This document shows, piece after piece, positions 11,837 to 22,427 of a stretch of 64,000 nucleotides of DNA. This DNA is from Phialocephala subalpina (taxonomy: Eukaryota; Ascomycota; Leotiomycetes; Helotiales; Mollisiaceae), in the NCBI GenBank assembly GCA_900073065.1, contig FJOG01000035.1, positions 41,723-105,722 on the forward strand. The letters are read 5' to 3'. Made by a program: the position numbers and the translations under genes. Under the pieces are notes generated by a model that was not told where the DNA came from, did no database searches, and saw only the letters and a program-made list of their open reading frames with translations. How positions within the stretch are numbered: the first letter of the stretch is position 1; the number at the start of each line of letters is the position of its first letter.

Positions 11837-14500
11837 ATGTCTCGACTCCAACCGCGTTCCAAGTCTCTCGCAACTTCGAATGTATCTTCGCAGTCCGCAT
11901 CTGCTACGAAAGAGCCTATATCGCGGCCTGAAACGCCTCTCACACGTCGAAGTACACGCCCGCCGCCCTCTGATCCGCTATCTGAGCGTGCAACTCTATT
12001 TCTCATCCGCCGAACGCTATGCTCGCAAATTGGAGAGAAAGGCCGCAGTACACCACAACCTATTGATGCACTGCTACCGCCTTTGACGAGCAGCAATGAA
12101 GTCGACCTGCAGCTATACGCCTATATATCCATCATAATCAGAGACTTTGTGCAAACCTGGTATGGAAAGATAACTCCGGATCAGACGTTCGTGGAGGAGA
12201 TTGTGAGGATCATTGCCCATTGCACAAGGGCTCTGGAGCAGAGGCTGAGGAAGGTTAATCTCGAGAGCCTGATGTTCGATGAGCTGCCGGAGTTGTTAGA
12301 GGCACATGTGCAAGGTGCGAGCGTTACAGACGATGGAACGAGACTCGAATACTGATGCTATCTAGCATATCGTACCTCTCACACCACGCTGCACCCCCCG
12401 CCATTCGAGCAAGATCCGCGGCAGATCTACCATTCCTTGTGGCCGTTCCCGCCGCTATCGCCTGTCCCTCGAGATGGAGACCAGTCCGCGAAACTGCAAC
12501 AAGAGCACGAGTCCGCATACAGACAATTGCTAGTGCAGGGAGTCTTGGCCGTCCTTCTCCCCACAGAAGACTTGGAAAATGAATGCCTGACAGCAATTGT
12601 CGGCCAAATTTTCTCAGACATGATTATTGGAGGCAGCATCGGTGGAAAAATATCTGAACCATGGATGCTGTGGGAGGGTATCACGAAAATTGCTGAGGCA
12701 ATCAAGGCCCAGCTTCCGAAATCAAAGGCGCAAGTCCGAGTTGAGAGGTCAAATTCCGACCTCATGGGCACGACTCCTCCTCGTCTGAATGGAGCAAATA
12801 CGAGAGTATGGAGGATCAAACGGTCACTCCAAAGAACGTTTTGGCTCATCCTTCAATATGGATTTCTCGCGTTCACAGCGGTTCGATTTTTTATTGTCAC
12901 TTTTGCTACGGCCTCCTCACTTCCTTCTCGTATAGCGAATGCGACGAAGACCAGTAGTCCGGCACTATCGAAAGACGAAGTGGATGCGGCAGACTTGTCA
13001 AATACTGAGACCGTCTTCTCAGGTCGACAAACGACATCCAAACAACCCATCGTGAAGATGAAGATATGGTCCTGTGCCTCAAGTCTGCTGGATCTAGACG
13101 TTCGCATGCCGTGGCTGAGCGCCACAATATCTCTTCTGCAGTGGGTCGCAATTACCGGGCCTGGGGAGATCGGGAACACGGACGGGTTGGCCGACAAGTA
13201 AGTGATGACTTTCTGAAACTCGTCCAAACATCTTTCATTCCAAGTCCAAGCGCCTAACAGCTATGTCACACCGCATGAGCTTTCAATCACTTGACCTGGA
13301 TTGTCCCAGTCAGGATGGAGAACACGATATTTCCTCGTGCTGGTAGTCCAGGTCACCCTATCTTCCGTTATCGCTTTGCATGACAAGCATGCAGTCTAGG
13401 GATGTTGAAACGGGAAGGCGGTAATGGCTGGTTGAAGTCTCGATCAATTGAGGTCAGACATCCCTCCACTAAGCAGAAGTATGGATGCTGTGCAACTGCC
13501 ACCCCATGCATTTCCTCGACTCTTGGTTCTCACTTTTCGTTCAATGGTGTCATGCGAATCAGCCCACAGTCACAGACTAGTTTCTTTTCAAATCACTCAT
13601 GGCGATGTCATTTCGCATAACTCAAACGTTTTGGGTACCTTGTCCGCATAACCTGTCATTGGCACCCTTGCACTAGTTTCGTGAGCGGTGTTGGAAAGGG
13701 AGCTTGAGGGAGCCTTACGGCAGCCTTCTTTACGCGCCCGGCGTTATTGTTGCAAGGTCCTCTTATCCGGCTGCCTCGCGTCGTACCGCACCTTCCTCCC
13801 GCTCCAAGCGGACGCTCTCAGCCACTCGTTCTCGATGTCGCCTTGTCTTTACTCTAGCTTCGCATGCTCTCCTCCACAACGACCTTTAGAGCGACCTAAT
13901 GCTAATCCTTACTATCTCCATCCTTGGGATCTGGAGCCTTCCCTTGTAGCTCTTTGGGGGCTACTTCTGCAAGTTTGCTGCACACAACTCCAACATCTTC
14001 GTTTTACACAAATTTCGAGCCCTCATGCATGGCTCTTTCGGCCGCAGGGTTATGGCGCTTTAGTCGAAGAAAATTTTTCCAATCATGAAGCCATTGGCTA
14101 ACATACGGTTGCTAACAGGATTCTCTCCCACGCAATTCAAACCCACGTGCTCAATCCGGCATTGCTGCCCTTAGTTTTACGCATCGGACGCGCTGCTCTA
14201 TTCCCCAACAACGCTTTGGGGCCCCCACGAATAATACCCTCTGCTGACGAGCAACTCCTTATTCGACGACGATGCGCTGAGACGATCTTGTCACTCATAC
14301 CGGCCCAGGTACAGGACGTATATTTCGGCGCTGGTATAGAGCGCAGAGTCAAGGAAGTTGAGGAGGGCTTGAACGTTTTCGATGATGCTTATTGCAACAA
14401 GCACTTTCTATACGGAGTTGTGGAGTTGATAATAGTACGCCTGATACCTGAGATGACAGAGAAAGGGGTTGCAGAACTGCTGGAGGAAAGGCTTAGTTAG
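11837..14500 (+). CDS. PXA-domain, Nexin_C-like membrane protein
   Basis: Three exons rebuilt from splice sites and frame: 11837-12314, 12366-13197 and 14119-14500, giving 563 residues. An in-frame TGA at 11798 lies upstream, so ATG 11837 is the first available start. Residues ~80-260 match the PX-associated (PXA) domain (DLQLYAYISIIIRDFVQTWY; AYRT...PFEQDPRQIYHSLWP). A hydrophobic stretch at about 320-340 (FWLILQYGFLAFTAVRFF) may be membrane-embedded. The last ~110 residues resemble the sorting-nexin C-terminal domain (ILSLIPAQVQ; NKHFLYGVVELIIVRLIPE). No PX or RGS domain is visible between them. PXA/Nexin_C proteins act at organelle membranes and contacts, so a role in membrane traffic is inferred. 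Intron 2 is 921 bp, very long for this genome, but its donor GTAAGT, branch GCTAAC (14097) and acceptor are good and keep phase. Confidence 0.85.
13198..14118 (+). other. Unusually large intron of the PXA gene
   Basis: Donor GTAAGT at 13198, branch GCTAAC at 14097-14102 and acceptor CTAACAG at 14118. The join restores D-K-I-L-S-H in frame. A near-identical CTAACAG also occurs at 13254-13260, where a typical 63-bp intron could once have ended, but the frame after it stops within 12 codons. The 851 bp between the two CTAACAG copies holds a 137-codon frame (13688-14101) with no recognisable product. Confidence 0.7.
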
Positions 14501-15261
14501 CTTTGCTTGTAGTTGAACAATGAAAGATTTTCACTCGATTGATCGAGGTGATGGGCAAGGTGTTGTCAAAAGGGCCTCCCAAAATTCAAATTGGCCGCCT
14601 CAGGTAGATTTGAAAAGACTAGACTGCCTGACTGAAATATGATCATGACCCTACCAATGGCCCCCTTTGCTCTGAAAGCATTCTTGGCCAGTCCATGCCG
14701 CTTGCTACATTTCCATCTTGCGATATCTTCTCGTCTTCCCAACCCCCAAATGAATACAACCAGAGGCCTTTCCAGGCATCGCCAATATGAAAACACCCAA
14801 AAGCCTCAATCCGAAGCCCGAACCACCGAGATCCACTCGTGGTAATGCTCCCAATCCTAAAAGACACTGCAAAGAGTGCAGGTCGCTGCGCCGTACATGG
14901 AGAAGTAAGAAATCTTGCTTGCTATAGAGTATAGAAAAGAATAGAAATAGTGAGTTCGCGTGAGCGGGAGATGTATCCTGGGGTATATTGGNTTTCCGGA
15001 TCCGTTCGGTGCCAGCCTGCACCCCGACCGAAGAAGAGCGTGGAGAGAGTATAATGGTATGAATAGAAAAGGACATGGTGGTGAATTGAAGAAATCTCGA
15101 CCAAAAGGCGTTGTGAACGCCAATATACAGAGGAGGAAAACAGAGTAACGCCGTTGAATGTGCCGTTGTGCGGATGCTGGTAATGACAGATTGGAAGGAA
15201 TTTGATGTTCGGATTGTACAGGGGATCGCTTTGGTTTTGAGCCAAGTCGTGGATGCAGTCC
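14501..15261. other. Convergent 3' region between PXA and CENP-B-type genes
   Basis: About 760 bp between two gene ends facing each other. It presumably holds both 3' untranslated regions. Position 14992 is an ambiguous base (N). Only short frames of random composition are present. Confidence 0.5.
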
Positions 15262-17059
15262 TTAGCAGCCTGCACTCATGGATTGCTCCATTTTAGGCGC
15301 TTGAAGCTCGCAATCTTGCTCTGCAATGCGGTGAAGTCCTCCGGGGAGAGGTGTAGTCAATCGTAGCTTTTCCGTGAGCTTTAGAACCGTCATATACTCG
15401 TTCTGGTCAACCAAGCCATTGGGGGCTTGATTGAAGAAACTAAGTACGAGGTCCAAAGCTCTTCGAGCATCATCCTGTGTCGGCGAGCTTGGAGCTGAAG
15501 AGCCAGGTGGTGATTGCAGACCAGTAATAGGAGTACCTGTCGATGGTGGTGCCATTGAGCCATTGCTGCTGCTGTGATGCAATGGAGGAGATGAGATGGC
15601 AGAGTCCATTCCAAATGGCGGCCCCATCTCGTGGATAGGAGAGTCCAAAGCTGACGAAGGTGCTGTAACAGGCATGTTGTACTTTGGTGTTAGTGGCTCA
15701 TTCGACTGCGAGGAGATGAACGATGGGTCAATTCCAAGCATAGGAAAAGTTTGGCTACGTGGTCGCTGGAAGCCATTTCCAGGTGGAGGCAATCGGGACT
15801 GTTGCGAGGGTAGCCACCCAGAACTGTCAGGTGAGAAAGCGAAGGGGCCAGTTGGACTTGTAGGTCCACCCGAAAATGAAGACGGATTGTTGTCCGTGAA
15901 AGCACTTGACAAGGACGTGGTACTTTGAGAGTTCGAATGCCGGTATCCATTGTTCTCCTGGCCAAAGTACCCGTTTGAGTTCTCGGATCTAAGGTCTTCG
16001 TCACTCTTGTTTGCTGATAATGGCGAGGGAGAGGGCAAGCCACTCGGTGATGTTGGAGAAATCCCATTTGGAGTTTGCGAAGTTGAACCTCCAGCTGAGT
16101 CCGGAGCCAATGGGTCCACCCGAAAATGAAGACGGATTGTTGTCCGTGAAAGCACTTGACAAGGACGTGGTACTTTGAGAGTTCGAATGCCGGTATCCAT
16201 TGTTCTCCTGGCCAAAGTACCCGTTTGAGTTCTCGGATCTAAGGTCTTCGTCACTCTTGTTTGCTGATAATGGCGAGGGAGAGGGCAAGCCACTCGGTGA
16301 TGTTGGAGAAATCCCATTTGGAGTTTGCGAAGTTGAACCTCCAGCTGAGTCCGGAGCCAATGGGTACGCTTGACAGGAGACAGGCTCCGATCTTCCGGGA
16401 AGAGATACTTCTCCCTTTGACGGAGGACCTTGGAGACAGTGCTAGAAAGCAAATTTTAGTATTGTAACGCGTCACATATAATCTAGAGCCATACCTTCGC
16501 TCAACACCAAACATTGCTATGATCCAGTTAGTGATATTCGAAGGTCAAAACCGCATCATTGCTTACCTCCAATTTCAGTCTGTTTTACAGACGGGTTCTC
16601 CTCGTGGTACTGGCACATTCGTCTTCGGTCATTGTCCGTAAGAGTCTTGCGTGGAGATGGTGTTGCGTGAATCGCTGGTAGCTTCGCGCCATTCCCTTTC
16701 ACCACCGGAGCTGATATCGGAGGAATTGCAACTGGCGGTGCTGAATAACTCGCTGGGTTTGTCAACAGACTGGGCCATGTCGGATTGCCAGGCATGATGA
16801 GGGGTAACAACTGCTGGTGGGTTGTGTGCGGCGGTGGAGGTTGTGGCATTCTCGGCGGGTTGTACGATTGCTCGTTTCCATTGTGTTGAAGCGGTTGCAT
16901 AAATTGAAAACCTGGATGTTCGTACATTGGCGATTGATGTTGCGAAGAATTGTAACTATGGCTGATATCTACCCATCCGTCGTTGGTCCCATAGTTGTTG
17001 TCGTGCGAGGCGTGGTGCTCGTGCTCCATCCCAATCTGCGCCATCATGGACTCGTGCAT
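15262..17059 (-). CDS. CENP-B/psq-type helix-turn-helix DNA-binding protein, rearranged
   Basis: Exons 17059-16567, 16516-16495 and 16441-15262 join in frame to 564 residues. Residues ~130-190 form a CENP-B N-terminal helix-turn-helix (LTDNDRRRMCQYHEENP, KQTEIGAMFGVERSTVSKVL, REKYLFPED). Relatives as I recall them continue after SPVKR with a second, CENP-B-type DNA-binding domain of roughly 100 residues, then an LAPD...GGSTSQTPNG linker. Here that second domain is missing. Directly after VKRT the frame enters one copy of a 250-bp tandem duplication in a foreign reading frame for ~83 codons, then reads the next copy in the proper frame (APDSAGGSTSQTPNG, LRSENSNGYFG) to a normal C-terminus. The frame stays open only because 250 is one more than a multiple of three. 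Either the gene is rearranged and possibly impaired, or the assembly is wrong here. The likely role is a nuclear DNA-binding regulator; targets unknown. Confidence 0.75.
15863..16365 (+). repeat. Exact 250-bp tandem duplication inside a coding exon
   Basis: The segments 15863-16115 and 16113-16365 are identical base for base at an offset of 250. The copies overlap by GGT, which looks like a junction microhomology. The duplication lies inside the last exon of the CENP-B-type gene. Zero divergence implies a very recent event or an assembly artefact. Confidence 0.97.
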
Positions 17060-20000
17060 TCTTTAGATGAATGCTCGGCTCTAGTAATGTTTTATGCGAA
17101 AACAATGCAATTGCCAGACGATTGAATGATCGTGCCTACGCAAGGCGTCTTGATGGTGATGTGTTCCTGGCTAAGGCAGTCCCTCAAGAACGGCAGACTG
17201 CATGCATGATAAGCAATGGTTCCTGGCTGCGGCGTCAAGATGTGAACCCTGTCTCTTCGATTTGATGCAGCGGCGTTGGAGTTGCGAGAGGAAAGACGGT
17301 CGAGTCGAGCGCGAACAGGTGCTTAAACGCACAAACAGCATGAAAGCAAGGAGAATATGCACGTCGAGGAGATAGTTGGTCTGAGTGCCGGAGAGCACAG
17401 AGATGGGAGACGGATGTATGTGCGACTCGAAGTACGGTACGGGGAAAGCAGGTGCAGGTTGGTGCAGGTGGCAGAGCAGGGTAGAAGAAGCTCAGGTGTG
17501 GAGAAGCCACCAGTGGGAGAAGCTGTGGATTTAGTGACTGGCCTTCAAGGTTCGCAGGGGGTTCAATGAGAACGGGTACGAGGGGAGCCTGTGTCCTGGA
17601 CTGGAGGACTGGAGGCCTGCATGGTCTGAATGGCCTGGCCTGCGTGTGTTTGGCCTGTCGTGGGTGCCAGGGGAGCTCGATAGCGTGGCGTGGGAGTGAG
17701 TGAAGCGTGAAGTTCGAGGAGGGTCGGGTCGAGGGGAGATGCGAGCACCGGCGCCACCCAAGTAAGATTAACCTAGCCTAGCAGCCCGCACTCACTCACT
17801 GGTTTTCTAGTACGATACCAGTTTGACGACCAACCATGACTCCAGCACTGCACCAGGCGAGCAGCGGCCTTCAGAGTCCATCCAGGACAGGAGCAACTCC
17901 ATGCCATACCAGACCATACCAGACCATCCGTGACCTAGTCGCCGAACCGACTCGCTCCCTATCAGGGGTTTGGGGGCTCAGATTAAGGGCCGCCCTATGC
18001 GTCTGCATTTCCCCTTCTGGACGGGCGAAGATCAGAACCATCTGAGATTCTGATTTCGATGCGATCTCGATGGTCCATATGGAGTACTGTTGCAGTCGCC
18101 AACAGAACCTGCGAAGCAGAGCTCCCTCCTGGCTAGCCTGTAGACGTCTGGTAAAGTCCCTCGTCGCCCTAGCCGTTTACGAAGTACAGGGTCTTTTAAT
18201 TGTTAAACATCGCCACCCAGATTACCCAATTACAGACCAGAAAGAGAAAATCTGGACAGGTGATTGGGCAGACCACTCGGTTTTTCGACAGTATTTGGAC
18301 GAATCTACACTCGCCAACCAATTAAAAGACCCTGTACTTCGTGCGGCAGCTTTTAGCTTTGCACTTACGCCCCCCGGGAATCATTGCACTGGCAAACCAC
18401 TCACACAACCACGTTATTAGCCATGTCTCGCGGGATATCGGTGAGAAAGTCGTGGTCTATCTTGCCATGGCCCGTTCCTTCGACGGCACTCTTCCATACT
18501 GGGCGCGAGGCTTTGCTCGCATCACCACGCCATGCCAATGCCATGAAGCCAAAGGAAGGCATGAAAATGCCATTTTGCGGCCTTCTTTGGCCGATATCGT
18601 TTCTGTCAGCAATCCAATGGTCCCGTTTCAAAACGTGGAGGTCGGGAGGATTTGTTCAGGGTTGGCAATTGGATAAAAGATATGAACGCAGCATCGAGGG
18701 TCCAAGCGACTCGGAAGACATCCGTGGTCCGACTCTGGCTGACGAGGATGCTGGTCATCGTCGAATATTACCATTTTGCTTAACAATGCTGTTTTGGATT
18801 CGACTTATCATCAGTCCCTCGAAGAGTTGAAGGAAGGGAGGGAAGGCCGGATGAATGTTCGACGAAGCCTTGGACTCTAGACTCTACGATCTACGCGTGC
18901 TCACTGTGACTACTGAGGGACGGGCCTGCGCGAGCTGGAGATCCTCAGCAAGCCTTGTTCAACGACGCTCGAAAAATTTCCTAGCGCGGGACGAAAGAGG
19001 ACAAATCCAGAAAGAAGTCAAAACAAGAAATCGCCGGATTCAGGAATTAACTTCCCTTGCTTTCTTTTTCCTTGGCCGTCTATTATCGTAACATTGAACT
19101 TGCGCGGTGTGGCACAAGAACAGACTCGAGATAAAGGATCGGCAGGAGAGACATATGATCTTCTTTCTCAACCCCATCAGGCTCATCAACCTCTTTGAGC
19201 AAGTGGCTTGATTCCTCTTGCTGATCTTGTTCAACCGTTGTCTCAAGTTTCAACGTTACCCGGTACGGTAGTCGTGGGAACCGTGATGTTTATCGTGCAC
19301 TCTTCGGCTCTTGACCACAATCTTATCTCCTCCGAGGAGTGAGATAGGGGCCGCCTCGTGTTCTAGACTTCCCAGCGGAAATCAGCACGCTCCAAGACGT
19401 CGTTTCGCTACAACTTCGTACGACGTCTGGCTCATGAAATGTGCTGTTCGGTTTCCAAATTTCCATGGGCGTTACACGATGAGCAGGGAATTATTCGACG
19501 AGCTGATGTCGAGTCGGGTCGAGTAAAGTCGAGTCTCCCAACATCCCCGGCGCTTCGAGATGAACTTTGAAAGGCTGATTCAGGCGAAACTAGGCTGATT
19601 CTAGCGATTAGTTTCGACTATCCTCATTTCGAGGAACAAGTGGATGAGAATTTTCGGTGACTCGTTAATGTTGAAGACTCCTATAGGCTGAATGCGCCCC
19701 CTTGGGAAATAATTGATCCCGCTGCTTTTGTGCTGTCATGCTATAAGCGCTGAGCGCGCGATGTCCCGCAAACGTCTGTGCACTCACCCTCCGTGCTTCA
19801 TCATCCGCTGCTAGATTGCAACTCAAAGTGACAAAACCTTCGGTTATGCAGCTCTCTACCTTTAAGGCTTGTTCTCCGACGTGAGCGTGGGTTGCTCTCT
19901 GGGGTAAAGATTCTGTTGTCATCAGTTGGAGATTGTGGCTGCAAAACATTAGACCCTAGGAAATACTAGGTGCGGCGAAACTCAATCGCCAGATATTGAG

Positions 20001-20346
20001 GTAATATTCTTGATTTTATTCCCTCCTTCCTAGATGCCACAGGACATAGAGCAACGTCTTCCCTCGGGCAACGGTGGAGAGCCGCACGAGGCTAGCTAAT
20101 CATCTGGTTGCAAACTTGTGGAGAGAGAGATCCTTAGCCGTCGGCGACCAAACTCGGGTTGTTTGACCGAGAATGATGCCGTCGGATTTTGGCAAAGTTC
20201 TGCTATGTACAGTATATCAAAGATTTCCCTCTAGCTTCGCACTCTTCTGATCCTTTTTCAGTGGTTCGAATAGGTGAGAAGTAGTTGTGGAGTCTCGGGA
20301 TGCTGGGTTTTGGGGGAGCTCGAAAGTCATCTTATGCTGATGACAT
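17060..20346. other. Long gene-poor interval
   Basis: About 3.3 kb upstream of the CENP-B-type gene and downstream of DRG1. The first ~1 kb is likely promoter and leader, with purine-rich and GT-rich stretches. A foldback element sits at 18179-18342. Several frames of 70-150 codons at 18.3-19.1 kb have random composition and no domain. Short GTCGAG repeats occur at about 19508-19535. I see no gene and no tRNA. Confidence 0.45.
18179..18342. mobile_element. Foldback/MITE-like element with 24-bp perfect inverted repeats
   Basis: The arms 18179-18202 and 18319-18342 are perfect reverse complements over 24 bp, with 116 bp between them. Within the arms, TA precedes CAGGGTCTTTTAATTG on the left and follows its complement on the right, so a 148-bp core (18187-18334) is TA-flanked as in Tc1/mariner-type miniature elements. 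The interior also folds back near its tip (CCAGA...TCTGG, CCCAAT...ATTGGG). It encodes no protein. It could instead be a hairpin of other origin. Confidence 0.6.
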
Positions 20347-22137
20347 TTACTTCTTGATGATGGTGACTATTCGATGATCAGTGAAACTATCATACATTGC
20401 AGGCAAGATAGGGACTTACTGATATCCTCATCAGCTAGTTGATGACTGGTTGAAAAGTCAGCATTTCAGTTCCTTATCTGATGGGGAGAATCTCTCGCGA
20501 CATTCAAACACCAAAGAGATTGGAATATCACAAACCTTAACCCAACACGCTGCGGCTGGTGTTTGACGGACTTGCCATATACAATGGCCACCCGGAATTG
20601 TTCGACAATTGTTTTGTGGATAGCATTGCACTGAGATAGTTAGCCAGAGAGTCGTTTGAAATGACATGATCTGGAAATAAAGAATCAGCCACTTACGAAA
20701 TCTTCAACTGTGCACTTGGTGGAACGAAGGACAACTGGTTGCGTGTAATCGGGTAATTTCCCTTTAGGCTTTGTGTATACTCTCACAAGGTTGAGCTTAT
20801 CCCACCTGCACGGACGTTAGCATGGAGAACATCGCAAAGAGCCTGGTAACCGGAACACCAGGATTGAAAGAGGCTATTATAAGAAAACGGGAACAATTGC
20901 TCGATTCATTGGCATGAAACACAAACATGTGACTAAATCAAGGGTAGGAGGACTTACATTTGTTCCAGCAATTCGTCGATATTCCATCCATGCTCAGATG
21001 AGATTGGGCATGCATTGGGAATCCGATAGAGCAAATCCAGCTCCTCAATTGAGATAGCATCAATTTTGTTCAACGCATATATAACTGGAATATAGCTTCT
21101 GCTCTTGGCCTCCAAAATATCAATGAGGTCGTCAATTGTGGCGTCACACCGGATGGCGATATCTGCTGATGATATCTTGTACTCGCCCATGACAGCTTTA
21201 ATCTCGTCATGGTCAATATGCGTGAGCGGGACAGTGTTTGTGATGCTGATTCCACCCTTATCCTTCTTCTTGAAAACTATATTTGGCGGCTGTTTGTTGA
21301 TTCGAATGCCGAAGCCTTCGAGTTCGTTCTCGATAACAGCCTTGTCGGTGAGGGGTTTGTTGACGTCCAGAACGATGAAAATCAAGTGGCAGGTTTTTGC
21401 CACGGCAATAACTTGTCGACCTCGTCCTTTCCCGTCCTTGGCACCTTGGATAATACCTGGCAAATCCAACATCTGAATTTTGGCTCCGTTGTATGCTACC
21501 TGGCCCGGGACAGTCGTAAGTGTGGTAAATTCGTATGCGGCGGCTTCGGAGTGTTGGCCAGTAAGTTTGCTCATGAGTGTACTCTTCCCTACGGAAGGGA
21601 ATCCTATGAAGCCCACACTGGCTACACCAGTTCTTGCGACATCGAAACCTGCTCCACCTCCACCACCACTTGTCGTAGGAGTCAAAAGCTCTCGTTTTAG
21701 CTTGGCAAGCTTCGCCTTAAGTTGTCCTAAATGGAACGATGTCTATAGATAAATCAGTATGAGATTTGGAGTACGATTTGGGAGTCGAGGAGTCGAGGAG
21801 CCGAGTTCGGGTCGGAAAAAGTTTTCAAATAAAAGGAAGTCATACGGCTTTACTATAGATAAATCAGTATGGAATTTGAAATATGATTTAGGAGTCGGGG
21901 AGCTGAGGAGTCGAGTTCGCAGTACGCGCGAAGAGTTCGGCTTCGAAAAGCTATCCAAAAAAAACGAACTTTTTCTGTGTCTTGCTCATCTTTGAAATGG
22001 TAAGCACACATCTTGCATGAAGTATTCCAAAGGGGTTCGACTGACTTCGGCCTCAATGTCCTTGATCTGTGGCGGGGTTAGCACACGCACATTGAATTTG
22101 ACGCAATCTCTCAAACCTTGTCAACTGTAGTCGCCAT
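20347..22137 (-). CDS. DRG1: Developmentally regulated GTP-binding protein 1 (DRG1/Rbg1)
   Basis: Nine exons keep frame: 22137-22117, 22066-22046, 21989-21970, 21852-21846, 21742-20958, 20805-20697, 20630-20536, 20445-20420 and 20366-20347. They give 367 residues, the usual DRG1 length. The N-terminus MATTVDK-IKDIEAE-MSKTQKNKATSFHLGQ and [13 protein letters not shown] match the family. The G domain has G1 [10 protein letters not shown]3 DLPGI and G4 NKID, with the DRG insert between G3 and G4. The C-terminal TGS domain reads [21 protein letters not shown] and [15 protein letters not shown]1 pairs with a DFRP/Tma46-type protein and acts on stalled or translating ribosomes. Exon 4 is only 7 nt (TAAAGCC), needed to encode the conserved N-K-A between exons 3 and 5. 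Transcription is divergent from the DFG10-like gene, 290 bp away. Confidence 0.93.
21743..21969 (-). repeat. Two homologous introns around a 7-nt microexon
   Basis: DRG1 intron 3 (21969-21853) and intron 4 (21845-21743) share a 67-bp 3' part, including the branch ACTGAT and the end TTATCTATAG. I count 57 of 67 identical positions, and all ten differences are transitions. Between them lies TAAAGCC (21852-21846). The 5' parts are diverged, one with donor GTTCGT and one with GTATGA. Confidence 0.85.
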
Positions 22138-22427
22138 GATCGCAGATTTCGAGGGTACGTTGGAAAGATAGAAAGATAATAACAAGTCTGGTGCCTGTTG
22201 CGGAGTCCTTCAATGCGAGGAATGATGTCTTTGCATTTGACGCTTTCGATGTGGGGAAACGAGGTCAAATTATTATGCGCACGGGCCATCAAATTTTTGC
22301 GTTGCACTACACGTGACAGACCACCTTCTTCATCCACCTCGAGCATTTTTGGGCGAAATTACCAGTACCGTCGGTACTTCCAACTTTTACATGCACTCCT
22401 CGTTGATCACAGCGAGACCTCTAGATT
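22138..22427. promoter_or_regulatory. Shared divergent promoter of DRG1 and DFG10-like genes
   Basis: A 290-bp interval between the start codons of two genes pointing away from each other. Both promoters must lie here or overlap. I could not identify a specific factor site with confidence. Confidence 0.5.

Noticed and set aside
11431..12096. A 221-codon minus-strand frame
   Set aside because: It overlaps the start of the PXA exon, whose plus-strand product matches a known domain and splices in phase.
13261..13300. A shorter 63-bp version of PXA intron 2 ending at 13260
   Set aside because: It leads to a stop after about 12 codons and lacks a branch site at proper distance; the 14118 acceptor restores the conserved C-terminal domain.
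18341..18830. Overlapping plus-strand frames of 111 and 148 codons
   Set aside because: They overlap each other and the foldback element, have no domain, and have skewed residue content typical of chance frames.
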